Notes under the pieces: model-generated
Seen by the model: only the letters and a program-made list of their open reading frames with translations
What the model was told of the DNA's origin: nothing
The model's database searches: none
Shown here: piece by piece, positions 47,386 to 60,100 of the stretch
Position numbering within the stretch: the first letter of the stretch is position 1
Layout: the number at the start of each line of letters is the position of its first letter
DNA from: Ctenosaura bakeri
Lineage: Eukaryota > Chordata > Lepidosauria > Squamata > Iguanidae
DNA length: 64,000 bases
Assembly: GCA_948474755.1 (NCBI GenBank)
Contig: CAOLHI010004251.1
Coordinates: 1 to 64,000, forward strand
Direction: 5' to 3'
Translations under genes and position numbers: made by a program

Positions 47386-49080
47386 GAATGTCTTAGATGT
47401 CTCTATATTAATGCACAGAGCATGAATTTGAACTCTTAAGATGAACTCTTAACACTAGAAAGCAAATGTGATGTCAGAGCCATCTCTGAAACCTGGTAGG
47501 ATAGGTATCCTGACTGGAATGTACTAATAGAATTGTACAATCTATTCCAAAGAAAAGAACAAATACAAAAGGAGGAGGAATAGCATTATACGTCAAGGAT
47601 GTTTAGACTGCTCTAGCAAACTGTGAGGAGAACCATTACTTTAATGATTGGAAAAGGTTTGAGAACATTTGGATAAAACATTAAAGGGTAACATCATTAT
47701 GGAGCTCTAATGTAGACCTTCAAGCCAGACTGAAGACTTGGATGATGCCTTCCTAGATGAAATGAACAAATATTCAAAGAGGAGAGATATAACAGTAATA
47801 AGAAATTTCAGGAATGTTGAGTCATTGGAGATCAAACACTGCCAGGAAGGTAAGAACCAAGACATTCCTCACTTGCCTTGGGGGAAGTTTTTTCCAGAAA
47901 ATGGAAAAAAATGGAGGAAGCAACAAGAGAATCCACTATTTTGGATTTGACCTTTATCAGCAGGATGAATTAATCAAGAGGATGGAAGTAGTAGAATCCT
48001 TGGAAAGGAGCAGCCATATTCTCATGAAATTTGTTATACAGAGGAAAGGGAGAGCCAAACACAGACACAAATTCTGTGCCTTAAGAAAGCTGATTTCAGT
48101 AAGGGTGGGGAAATACTGGGGAGATGCCATGGTCTGAAATGCTCAAAGGAAAAGGAATTCACGATACATGGGAATTTCTTAAAGGTGAGATTGGAAGGTA
48201 CAGGTGCAAACAATTGCAACAAGGTAGAAAAGTAGTAGAAGTCTAAAAGAAGATCAGATGTACAGTGGACCCACCATAAAAGCAAGCTCTGAATCTGCAG
48301 ATTTAAGCAATCATGGAACTTCACATCCTATGCCTAAAATGGTGGCAACACCCATGTGCATGTTGTCACCATCTAATAATATGGGATGCAAGTGTTCACA
48401 ATTGTTCCCATTTGCAGGGAATCCTGGAATGGAACCTCCACAGATTCAGAGGGTCCACTGCATAAAGAACTTTCAGAGAAGCTGAGTTTTAAATTAGCAT
48501 TTACAAAAAATGGAAGAAAAGGAATTTGACAAAGAGGAATACAAACAATAGCCAGTACCTGTAGTGAGAAAATCAGAGAAAGTGAAGTTCCGAATGAGCC
48601 TGAGCTTCTTAGAGAGGTCTAAATAATAAAAAGAGGTTTACTGGCTATGTCTGGAGCAAGAAGAAGAAGGAAATGGTAGGGCTACTTTGTGGAGAAGATA
48701 GTTAAATGCTAACAGGGGACAGAGAGAAGACCAAACTATTTAATATCTTCTTTGTCTCAGTCTTATGCCAAAAGAAAAGCAGTGCTCTAATTTGTGAAAA
48801 TAGAATAAAGCATGCAGCAAGGGGACTACAGCCCAGAACACATGAAGGAATATCTCATTACTCTAAATGAACTCACATCTCCACAACCGCATGTACTGTA
48901 TCCAAGAATACTAAAGGAACTTACAGATGTTAGCTCAGATCTACTGTCAATAATCTTTGAGAATTCTTGGAGAACAGGAGAGGTCCTAAAAGAGTAGAAG
49001 GTGAACGTTGCTCCCATTTTCAAAAAGGGGGAAAGGATGACCCCAGCAACTGCTAACCAGTCCGCTTGATGTCAAAACCA
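47386..49080 (+). mobile_element. Old CR1 LINE, plus orientation
   Basis: Translations in broken plus-strand frames correspond to the CR1 EN (around 47400-47600: TETWW-like and GGIALYVKD-like remnants), the EN C-terminus (47960-48140: VVESLERSSHILMKFVIQ), the linker (48550-48700) and the RT N-terminus (48870-49010: YPRILKELTDVSSDLLSIIFENSWRTGEV). It is split at 48263-48460 by a Tigger-like element and lacks the RT core and 3' end. A 22-bp tandem duplication (aaaccaggaaagattctaaac) ends it near 49115. Confidence 0.75.
48263..48460. mobile_element. pogo/Tigger-like MITE, copy 3
   Basis: A 198-bp element starting CAGTGGACCCACC after TA (48261-48262) and ending GGGTCCACTG before CATA (one base change from TA). 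An inner pair tgaatctgcagattt / cagattcagag adds to the inverted ends. It is inserted in an old CR1. Confidence 0.75.
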
Positions 49081-49115
49081 GGAAAGATTCTAAACAAAAC
49101 CAGGAAAGATTCTAA

Positions 49116-50065
49116 ACACACAGCTAAACAGTCAATCTGTAAACTCTCAGAAAATAATTTTGTGACTTTTTTTTTTACTTGTAATGACTTCCAGCTAGCT
49201 TGTGAGGTTGTTGCTGAGATCCTGTTCCCTCACCTTCAGTTGTTTCCCATCTCTCATCTAGATTCATATAAACTCTCAGAATGCTTATTCATGTTCTTTG
49301 CCTAATAATACCTTTAAAAAGGCCTTTTTAAAACTGAAGAATGACTAACATCTTTGCTGAAGCAAAAAAAAATCACCCATGTTGCAATAATAATTTGTTC
49401 TACGTGTGCCGCTTAGCTTCAAGTTAATTTTATTTCTTCTCTATACTATTAATCAATAGCAGCTGTAATATAATCTCAGTTTCCAGTGCTCATGCATGTT
49501 GCTGAAAGGAGTAATTTCCATATTCAGTGTTTTTTTCTTGAAGACAGTTCTGTAGAATTTACTTCCACTGTTATCTGAGCATTTTAAACTTCTCTATTAA
49601 AAAGTGGCCTTGTCGTTTTATTAGATCTGATGTTTCTGGATACAATTTGAGTTAAATATTCTGAGAAAATTTTAGAAAGCTTAATGCAGAAAAAGGTAGA
49701 CAAACTATTATCTCTGTAGAACAATAAGTATCACATTCCCTTAGGATCCCAAGCACATCACTTCCTACCAACACCACGGTAAAGCTTAAGATATATGTAG
49801 CTCAATAAAAATAATATACTCAGCATGAGGCCTCCTTAGGAAAAATGTCAGTTTAAAAATTATCTAGTGTAATAGTAGTTCTGTTTTTCTCTGGGTTGAA
49901 TGTAATACCTCACTGCACACAGGACTGGTCTTGTCATTAGGCAACATAAGAGGCATCCACCTCAAGCAGCAGAGCCCGAAAGGCAGAAGGAAGGCAGAGT
50001 TGTATATACAAGAAGCCTGCTCTGTGTTCTGTAAGCTAGCTGCCCTCAGGTGCAGAAGTTTCCTT
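49116..50065. other. Non-coding AT-rich sequence
   Basis: No gene or known repeat was recognised. Confidence 0.5.
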
Positions 50066-50069
50066 CATT

Positions 50070-51425
50070 GGATTTGGTTTCCAGATCATTCATCTTCTTT
50101 GTCATGGATACATTCCAGCTACTATCATTGGGAAGCTTATCAAAAGCCTTGCTAGAATCAAAGTAGGCTACATCCCATTCGCAACATTCCCCTGAGGCTA
50201 GCAATTCTTTTCTAAAATGCCAAATACCACAATGGTATACAATAAGAGAATGAGACTAACCAGGTCACAGAAATGAGCAGTGTGATCTCCTAACCATCCT
50301 CCTTCCTTTCCTGGCAGCAAATTTACCATTTCCTGCTTCTTTGGCCCTTTCCGCACCGGGGTATTAAAACGGTGCAGAGCGACTTCTGACGGAGGTTGTC
50401 TGCACAGTAGAGTGGATTGGGGTGGACTACTTTATCGTAGTTCCGCACCTCAATCCGCTCCGAAGCGACCGAAACTGGTGGACCGCGTGTTTTTTAAAAA
50501 ACTCTTTTCAGAGGTTTTTAAAAAGCACAGAGCGTGCAGCTCCGTCGCTGCACTCCAGTGCAGACTTGCAGGCGCGCACTAGTACATGCCTGCAGATCTG
50601 CTGGGGGTGGGCTTCCTGGCTGGCGAGCTTCTCCGGTTGGTGGAGAGCCTCCGCCAGCTGGAAGCCGCCATTTTGGACACCGGAGGACTGCGGAGCAGCG
50701 AGCTCGCGCTGCTCTTGCATGGTGACGGACTTATTCGGCTGCCAGTAAGCTCCATGTTAGTCGCGTTTTCCCCCATTTCCCCCTCCACATGCGGAAAGGG
50801 CCATTGTCCTGTTCCAATTATAACCAACTTGCCCCTTTGGTTTATTTTTAACACCATTCACAAGTTTTAACTTATTCTGTGCTTTAGTACTCCTGACACT
50901 CTCCCTATAAGCTTTGGCTACAAATTCATACTTGTTGTCAGTAGTTTACTCCTCCTTGCCCCTTTCAAGTTGGTGCTATTAGAAAGCTCTTATCCTAGTT
51001 TCTCTAGTTATTTTTCTGGCTTCCTTGTGATTGTGTGTTCAAGGGGTAACTTTTAAGTCCCACTCATCTTGAACTCCCTTCTTTTCAATTATTTCTATAC
51101 ATGAGATTGTACGAGACACTTCTTTAAATCTGTTGAAATCAGCTCTCATAATTGCCATGATATACATATAATGATGTTCATCTTTCCCTTTCCTCAGCAT
51201 AATGAATCCCCAGATAATGTAGTCCCTGCTATCCAACAGCCACATTATTTTTGCTTCATGAACCAGTTCTTTCCCATCACAGAAGATTAGCTCCAGGAGA
51301 GCTATTTTCTGGAAGATGAAATTGTCAGCAATTCAAATAAAGTGTTAGATATACCTTCCATTCCTAGCACACTTTGACTTCCCAGAAATATCAGGATAAC
51401 TAGAATCTCCTATTATGAATATAGC
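50070..51425 (-). mobile_element. Old CR1 LINE remnant interrupted by a GC-rich element
   Basis: On the minus strand, the left part (50070-50340) resembles the CR1 RT lead-in (caaaagccttgctagaatc corresponds to the FDKVPHD region). The right part (50812-51425) resembles the EN-RT linker and EN (cttattctgtgctttag; cccagaaatatcaggataac, matching 13035-13060). Strongly diverged, and the frame is lost. The element at 50342-50803 sits inside it. Confidence 0.6.
50342..50803. mobile_element. GC-rich hairpin element (family G), copy 3
   Basis: A 462-bp element with perfect 14-bp inverted ends TGGCCCTTTCCGCA / TGCGGAAAGGGCCA. The GC-rich interior is homologous to the element at 43741. An internal hairpin at the equivalent place has arms TTTTTAAAAAACTCT and AGAGGTTTTTAAAAA (about 50490-50524). 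It is inserted in an old CR1. No transposase. Confidence 0.85.
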
Positions 51426-54400
51426 CAAGAACCCTCCTGGGGAGGACAGGACACAAAGTTCCACCTCAGCGAAGTTTACCTCCCCTTCTCTCTCACCACA
51501 TGCAGGATTCAGCTGTTTTTTCCTGCCCTCCCAATGGCTGGTGGAGAATAGTGGAGTGGTGGTTTTGGTATGGAAAATGCCTTGTTTGATGAGAAGTACT
51601 AGGAAAGAGATGTGTGACTACACTTTTCTTTCCTGGTAGCATTCAAGATCAGCAAATGCAGTATCTTTCTGGAGCAGCTAAGTTGGTTGAAGGTCTACTC
51701 TTTCCTAGATAGCTGTTTTGAGAGATTTGGTGTGTGAGCTTGGGAGCTAACAGTTCAGTCCAATGGAACCTTCAGTGCTGGGTTCCAAACAAATTGATTC
51801 TATCCCCTCCATGCTGTCAAACATTTCCACAAAACTTCTGAGTGGAGTCATCCACAATTTGAGTGTGTGTGGAAATCAGTGTGCTGGTGCCATACAACAG
51901 TACTGCTCCTTTTCATCCTCAATAAGTGCTAAAACTTTCTGTAACATCCTGTCTCTATCTAACTCAATATCCAGGTTTCATGGATGAATCCAGAAAGATT
52001 ATATTAAAGATTAGATTTAGTACAGAGACATTGTTTTTGCCAGAACTGAGTATGCAGTGCAAGTTTTGGTTTTAATAATTCCCCATCTTAGTAGTTTGCA
52101 TTCTTTCCCATATATCACCTCACCAGCCTATACCAGCTGGCCTTCTTTCCCAGGATCTGCCTCTCCCAGCACCCAAACAGCAAACAGCAAGCTAGCTGCA
52201 ATATGGCACCAGAGCAGCTAAGCAGGCAAGCAATCTAACTAACATGGCAGAGGAGCCTAACTTGGTGGCCCTCTGACATTCCACCCAATCCCAATATAAA
52301 TCTACCCCCACCGACAACCACATTATTTTGGGGTACATGGATAAAGGCATTAAGATATTTAAAAACATTTGAAAACCACCTTCTACTTGTGAAAATTTGA
52401 TAGTATATCCTCTATCTTGATTGGGGGGGGCTGTTCTGAAAAGGGCTCTATTCCTCTCTGAAGGAGGTGGGGACTCCTGGATCCCTTTGCTGTCCTTGAA
52501 GGCTCAGGTGGCTTCTATGATGCAGAATACCTTTCCATCAGCTTCAGCTGCTAGCCCAGCTGTGACCCTAAGTGGGTGGGGTTAGCCTGTTTCAGTGGTC
52601 TATGCTCAGGTAACCCATAGGTTTGGTGGCTGCAATGTGTTGCACATTGTACTCCAAAAATAAAGTTGTAGCTAAAGCAAAATATGGTGATCAAGTTACT
52701 GGCAGTCAGAAGGACTAGATAATTTGAATATATAGTTCTTTGGTCCAACTGTACTAATTGCCACTTTCATTCCTGGCCAGGTTCATAGTGCTAGTTTTAA
52801 ACCACAAGGACAAGTACTGCTTGGGTTTCCAATACCTGAAAAATCACCTTCCCCTATGTGAACTCATGAGACCCTGAGACTGACATCTTCTGAAGGTCTT
52901 CTCTGTGTATGTCCTCCAAAGAAATCTCAGGGGTGCAGTAGTCCAGGCACTAGTCTTTTCTGTGCTAACTGCATGTTCACATAACGTTCTTTCCCAAGGA
53001 CTTTTTGACTGTCATCTTTCTATTTCCAGGCAAAGTTGTCTTTTCCTAGGTATCTGAACTTTAGCTATGGTCTGACTGCACAGCTTGGGACGTTATTTAG
53101 AAGAAGAATTAATATGACATTCTAGAGTCATAACTGATCTGTGGGAGAATGATTCTCTGGGACTCACATTAGATTGAAGTGTAAAGAAGGGGGAGAATAT
53201 TTTTGAGTGGATTAGTATATTGTGGGTGAACATTCTTAGCAGTATATTTTTTTAATGACATTTTTATTACTGTTTATTTGAGGCTATATTATAAAACCAC
53301 AAGATTATGGGTTTACAATGATTTTGTTTCCTGTCTTATATTGATGGTGGGTTCTTTATAAGAACATGAGGCTGTTTTTTGCAGGAAGAAGCACTGAATC
53401 AAGTGAGTGAGTGAGTGAATGAATGAACAAATGAATGAACAATGTCAGGGCTCAAACACTGATTAGAGAGTCATTTGAAAATAAGCAGGTTTTCAGACAT
53501 ATTCAAATGCAAACTAACTCTCACAAGGAATGGGCTTTGTCTGTATATACCCTTGAGCTGAAATGGCTATAGAGAACACTTCTTCTTTCCTTAATTACTG
53601 TTTTGGATTAGATATGCTTATAACATTTATGGTGCTTCAGCTTTGTTCTTTTCCTTCTCTGGGATATGATCATCTTAGTGAGATGTGGTATCTGCTGCCT
53701 ACAGCTGCAATGTGTAACCTTGCTTTGACATACTTTAGGCCCTTACAGTTTTCATTAGTTAAAACACTTCTAAATTTACCACATCTGCTAAATGCAGTAG
53801 TACAGCACTGCCAGAGGTTGTTTCCTTGACTTTTCTCATTTGCTGGCAGCCATACTCCAAGAGAAAAGTTAATAGATGTGGCCACAGGTGAAATGCCTGT
53901 AATGCCTCAATGACAGTCTAGCAACATATAGTGTATCACCCTTTTATACACTATATGGAAAAGATTCCTGCCTGCCTGCCTGCCTCCCTGGCCTGCTGGC
54001 CTGGCTCCAACCTGGCCAGAGAAAACTCATGGGCCAACCATACTTGGAAAAAAGTTCTGTTGTGCAGATCGGTTATTGTGCAGAGGAAGGAAGCAGCCAA
54101 TTTTCACCAATAGCCTGTTTTAATGGGATTACATTTATCACTTTAGTCTAATGAATTCAACCTGATAAATACAACAGAAAGCTCCCTTGCAAAAAAAAAT
54201 CTGTTAAGTTTATTTTTACATGTTCACATTAATTTCTATATACATATCTGCACTAATCCCAACCCTACACCAAATAAGATCAAAGTACTGTTTAGTGCTT
54301 GGGATCATTAAGGCTATCCAGGTCCTTCTGACACCCTCTCTCTTCCTAATCATATTCTAGTTTTCTTTCTATGTTCAAGTGCTAATTTTATTTACTTATT

Positions 54401-55150
54401 TATTGAATTTATTGATCCCAAATGGGATCTTTTATCTTCATTTTCTTCATCCACTCTGCCTGTCATATCTAAGTAGACAAATAAACAATTTTAGTTTGTG
54501 TTGGCATTATTTACAGAACAGTTTAAGACTCCTTTCTCATGTTTGTTCTGGTTTAGAAATGGTTTTTTAATGTTTTTAAAAATCATGGATGACATTCTCC
54601 AAGTTGGTATTTTTCTATTTGTTGGGGGAGAGGTGGTGTCAAGAATAAATCTCCGTTAAAATTAATCCAAACCAACCTGCTAGTAGATTCAGGACTGTTG
54701 AAAGGAAACGATATGAAATAAAATTAACTAAATCTTTTTCCACAAGAAAATAAAGACTTTTTTGTTACATTACATTGTGTTTTTCATTAAAATATGTGCC
54801 TATAGTGTGGGCAGTATAGGCTGGTAAATCTGTTTTCTCCCATGTTGAACATTTTTAAATCTCAAGTTTCTTCTGCCACAAATATGAAATTTGAAAATGT
54901 CGGTAATTTCACAAAAGTTAAACGAATAGATGTTGGTGGAGGAATTTTTCTTCTCAAAAGTGAATTGAAACAAAATTCTAGCCCATTTGCTTGACAAATA
55001 ACTCTATCCAATACTACTAGAATCAATATGAGAAGCAACAGTGAAAGGGAACAACTTTGTATATCACAGCTTTTTGTTGTCTCACTATTAATCAAAATTT
55101 TTGCCTTCTGAAGTAAGTATATTGCTTTAATCTATTTAATGAAATAATGT
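51426..55150. other. Long non-coding stretch, nothing recognised
   Basis: About 3.7 kb of AT-rich DNA. Minor features: (GTGA)(ATGA) repeats at 53401-53440 and a CCTG run at 53971-53986. Open frames such as 53563-53829 (plus) show no motif, splice context or family similarity. A PTCHD4 upstream exon was searched for by eye and not found. Confidence 0.55.
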
Positions 55151-55159
55151 CCAAAATTC

Positions 55160-56090
55160 ATCTTTTTAAAAATCTTGGTCATGCATGACCAATTCACATT
55201 GTCAGAGGTCTTCTCTGCATCCAAAAAGAGTAAGGTATTTGTTTTTCATTATGTTTCTCTAGATATTCTATTATATCCATCACACATCTTGTATTATCCC
55301 ACATCGGCCTTTCTGGCAGAAATCCACATTGGTCTTCAACTATTATCTCCTCAACAATCTTCTTCATTCTTTCTGCCAAAATTACTATAAAAGTCTCGTA
55401 TTCATTGTTCAAAAGGGAGATAGGTCTACAGTTCTGAGAATCTGTCACATCATGTTAATTCTTTGATATCACTATTATATTTACTTGACACCAACTATGC
55501 AGAATTTTCCTGTAAGTATAATTGAGTTATCAGTCATTGAAACAGACGATATAATTGTTGTTCCAAACTTTTATAATAAATCACTGAAAGACTGTCTGGT
55601 CCAGAGGCCTTCCTAATCTTTACTTTCTTAAAGGCCTTGACCACTTCTGCCACAGTTATAGTCATACTGAGTTTCTGAGTTTCTGAAATCTTGGTCAATT
55701 CTTTAAGGCCAATATTTTTTAATCTTCTCTCTTGATATCACTTATTCTTTAAAAAGAGTTGAGAAAAGTTTTTAAAAATCTATTTTATCCAGTCATTATC
55801 TGCAATCAATTTCATTCCTTAATCTTTAGAATCAGTTTCTTCCCTCTCTCTTTTCTTAATTTGTAAGCAAGCCATTTTTCTGGTTTATTTGTCAATTTAA
55901 AAAAAAATTGTCTGGTATATCCCATCTCTTCCTCAATATCATAACCATACATTCATTGATATTTGTTTTTTGCAAAGTCTTCATTTCTTTCAGGAGTGAT
56001 GGTGTACATGGGTTCCTCAAAAGTGTGTCTTTCTTCTTAATTTTATCTAAAATGGTTTTATTCTTATCTTTCCTATTCCTTTTAATTTAG
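55160..56090 (-). mobile_element. Old L1 LINE fragment (RT N-terminal part)
   Basis: The minus strand at 55448-55194 reads NCRPISLLN, then ILAERMKKIVEEII, then DQCGFLPERPMWDN, the L1 RT fingers region. To its right (about 55600) a PGPDG-like lead-in is discernible. It is more diverged than the other two L1 copies. Confidence 0.75.
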
Positions 56091-56102
56091 TGTTCTGTTG
56101 TA

Positions 56103-56441
56103 CAGTCAGCCCTCCACATTTCGGGTTCATTTTCATTGCGGGTTTCATTTTTGCGGATTTGATTATTCACGGACTATTTGATGTCACCTCCCTATGCCAT
56201 TTTTAATAGGGACTTGAAGCCTCATGAGACTGAGAAACTACAAATGAGGCTTGTGTAAGTCCCCCTCCTTCCACCTTGTGAAGGAACTCTGATGTCTCAA
56301 AGGAATCCATGGTGGGTTGAATACGGTGATCATACTTTTTTGTGGGTTAAATATGGTTCAGGAGGGTCTGGAGTTATTCATGGTTTTTCTACTTTCACGG
56401 GGTCCTGTGCCTCTAACCCTAGTGATTGTGGAGGATGACTG
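56103..56441. mobile_element. pogo/Tigger-like element, copy 4
   Basis: A 339-bp element flanked by TA (56101-56102, 56442-56443). The ends CAGTCAGCCCTCCACATTTC and, reverse-complemented, CAGTCATCCTCCACAATCAC are close to mammalian Tigger termini (CAGTYGGCCCTCC type). The interior is a decayed remnant without transposase. Confidence 0.8.
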
Positions 56442-56513
56442 TACAAAAAAGCCCCTCATAACTGCTTTACTTGCCTCTCTAACAACTCTAATATAGTATA
56501 TTCAGGTCATCCT

Positions 56514-56532
56514 CAAAAAAAAAAAAAAAAAA
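56514..56532. repeat. Poly-A tract
   Basis: About 18 consecutive A. Confidence 0.85.
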
Positions 56533-56539
56533 TTAAAGT

Positions 56540-56745
56540 CTGTGGCTTTTTCAATCCTAAAATTGGAAGGGTTTTCATGGTCCCTCTAGTCCAACTCTCT
56601 CATGCACAAATACGGAAACAAAGCATCCAACCTCCGTTTAAGAACCTCCAAGGAAGGGGAGTCCACCCATCCACCCCTCCAAGACAGCCTGTTCTACTCT
56701 CAATCAGCTCTTACAGTCAAGGCATTCTTCCTACTAGTTAGGCCA
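56540..56745 (-). mobile_element. CR1 LINE 3' fragment, different subfamily
   Basis: ttggaagggttttcatggtccctctagtccaactctc and aagaacctccaaggaagggg match the CR1 3' UTR layout on the minus strand. The usual terminal octamers are missing. Confidence 0.6.
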
Positions 56746-57129
56746 AGCAGCACTGGCTTGGGTATATTTTGTAAAATTTAGGTCACTGATGCTTGAATAA
56801 CAATCTAATAAAGCATGTTTGTAAAACATAAAGTAGAAAGGTAGTAAAGCTTTGTATAATGCAAAAATGTTTTGTAATACCAATTGGCACTGACTAATTT
56901 CAGGAGGAAACCAACCTAAGTGTAAAAAAATGATAAATGGAGAAATGGATTGAAACAGAACAGAAAGAAATGATTGACTTATGACCAACACAACTTTAAA
57001 GAGCTACAGTATCAGACAGCCAGTGCAATCTGATAGAAGACAGTCAAGAACTATGAGTCTCTAGGTGGAGATGGATCCCAGGTAGAAAACCCAGTACAGA
57101 CTTCTGAGCTGACTCATTGAGAAAAATGT

Positions 57130-60100
57130 TTCTTTTTTTTTAAATTAAATTTTTATTGATTATAAAGAAAAAACAGAACAAAAAAGTAAATCACCATGTG
57201 ATACACATAATAGTGGGGGGAAAAAGAAATTTCAACAAAAACAAGCTTACATTATTATTTCTCTTCAATACCATTACAATCATATACTTATTCAGCATAT
57301 TCTATATCATACTACTTATATACTTTTATTACCTATCTCTAGATCTCATTCTCCTTATACTCATTATTATTATAATAATTTCATTCATAATTCTATATTT
57401 TTCCCTTACATTTAATCTATTGCTATTACTAAATATAATCTTATTACTTAACATATCAAACTATTTCTAAAGGTAAACCCACTCCTCAAAGCCGATTATG
57501 TTTCAACTTACTTTTTTTTGTTATAAAAAAAATTAAACAATACAAATTCAAATAAACAAAACACCACATAATTAACAAAAAGGTGAACAAACCCACCCCC
57601 CAGAGCCAACTTTTTTTTAATCTACTTTCCAAAATTGCCATTCTTCTTGTGAAAGAGTAGCTTTACCATCTCTTATCAAAGCTTTTTCCAAGAATATTCT
57701 CCAAATTTCTTCAAAATCATTCCCTTTTACAAGACCTTTCATAAATCTATCAAGTTAATTTATCATTAATTGCAATTTTCCACACTTCTTTATACCATTC
57801 CTCTATTTGAACTTTTTCATTTGATTTCCATTTTTTTGCTATTATTAACCTCGCTGCAGTTAACAAACTTGTTATTAATTCCTTCATTACCTGGGTACAC
57901 TCAACCTTATTATACATAGACAACAACCCTATATTTGGACATATTGGTATCTCAACTCCTATTATCTCTTTTATTTCTTTAAAAACCTTTTGCCAAAATT
58001 CCATTATCCTATTACAATTCCACCACATATGCATATATGTACCAATTTCTTGACCTCCTCTCCAGCATAATCTTGAATATTTCTCATCTATCTGGTGTAA
58101 TTTTACTGGAGTCAAATACCATTTCCAAACTTTTTATAATAATTCTCTTTTATTCTTATAGATAATTTTTTTAAATGACGTTGTTTCCAAATTTTTCTCC
58201 ATTCTTGTATATCTATATTTTGTGATGTCTCTTCCTCCCACATTTTTCTAAGATAATCCTCTTCTTGTTCTTTTGCTAATATTTTATATATTTCACTTGT
58301 AATACTCTTTAGTATTTCATTTTCTTGCATATTTTCTCTTTGAATAATAATTTGTTCAAATTTAGTATATTTTTTAAAATCTTTAACATATCTTTTCATA
58401 CTCTTTGTCCATTGCTCTAACTGTATGTAATTTAACCAAGATATTTTGGTTTCCTGCAATCTCTCTTTTATTCTATCTTTGTTAATCATTATTTTCATCC
58501 AATCTTTTAATCTATATATTTCTTGTTTTTTTATTTTTTTCTCTATTATTTCTCTTAATTTATTGGAAATTTTTCCATCATTACTATCGGAGTTAATGTT
58601 GATATATTCGGTAACAATTTACTTTTATTTTTCTTCCAAATTTCTATTATATTTTTTATAAAAGGATTTTCTATCTTTTCTATTTCTTTCTTTAAAAAAT
58701 TCCTGAAAAATATATTTTCCAATTTCATCTCAATATTTGTACCTTCTATCTCTAACCATTCTAAGTCACCTTTTCCTGAGACTCCTTCTATAATATACCT
58801 CAGTTGATTTGTGTAATAATACCATTTTAAATTTGGAAGTCCTAGGCCACCTTCTTTCTGACTTTTGTACCAATATTTCTTGTTAATCCTTGCTCTCTTA
58901 TACCCATTGCAAAAATTATTTAATAACTTTTGCCACTCTTTTAATTCTTCCTCTGATACTTTTATTGGTAACATCCTAAACAAAAAATTAATTTTAGGTA
59001 ATATTTTCATTTTTACCACTGCTATTCTTCATGATAACTTTATATTTTTATAATCCTCTAATTTCCGTTTAATTTCTAATTTTAATTTCTTATAATTTTT
59101 TTTCCTGTAACCCTTGTAAATTTTTTGTAATATCTATTCCTTAATATTTAATTGATTCTTTTACTTTAACTAACATTCTTTTATTACTTATAAAATTTTG
59201 TACTTCTCTTTTGGTATAGTTGAACAACATTATTTCTGATTTGGCCCAATTTATTTCTAATCCTGTCTTCTCCCCAAACTCTTTTAAATGTTTATCTATC
59301 CTATCTATCTTTTTAACTGGATCTTTAATTGTTAACAATGTATCATCTGCAAATAAACTTATTTTATTTTTCTCCTTAGTTCCAATTCCTTCCAAATTCT
59401 CATCATTTCTTATTACATTAGCTAAAGTTTCTATAACTATTGCAAATAAAACTGGAGATAATGGACATTCCTGTCTCATTCCTCTTGATATTTGCATCTG
59501 TTCTGTAATTCCATCATTTACCATCACTACAGATGTATTATGTGAATATAATTGATTTATTAACCCTTTAAATCTCTCTCCTATTCCTATTTTATTTAAG
59601 ATTATTTTTAAGCCGGCCATTCCACACAATCAAAAGCTTTAAATATTTCTAATGCTAAAATTCCAGCTTTTTGTTTATCTCTATCCATTATATTTATTTT
59701 ATTTATCGTTTTCCCTATTAAATTTGCCATCTGTCTTCCTTGAATAAAACCACATTGGTCTTTATGTATATACTTATAAATAAATTTATTCAACCTCTTT
59801 GCCATTATTGCTGTCAATATTTTAGCATCTTGGTTTATTAAAGATATTGGTCTATAAGAACCTGGATCAGTCGGATCCTTACTTGGTTTTAAAATTAATA
59901 TTATTAATGATTGCTTCCATGATAATGGAATTTTATCACCCCTTAATATACTATTATATAACACTTTTAATTTAGGAATTAAACATTTTTTAAATGTTTT
60001 ATAATATTCGGACCTAGTCCATCCAATCCTGGTGATTTCCCTCCTTTTAAATTATTTATTACTTCTTCTATTTCTTCTTCTGATATCATTTCTTCCATCA

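Noticed and set aside
53563..53829. 88-codon frame resembling a membrane peptide
   Set aside because: Hydrophobic by composition only; no homologue recognised and no exon signals.
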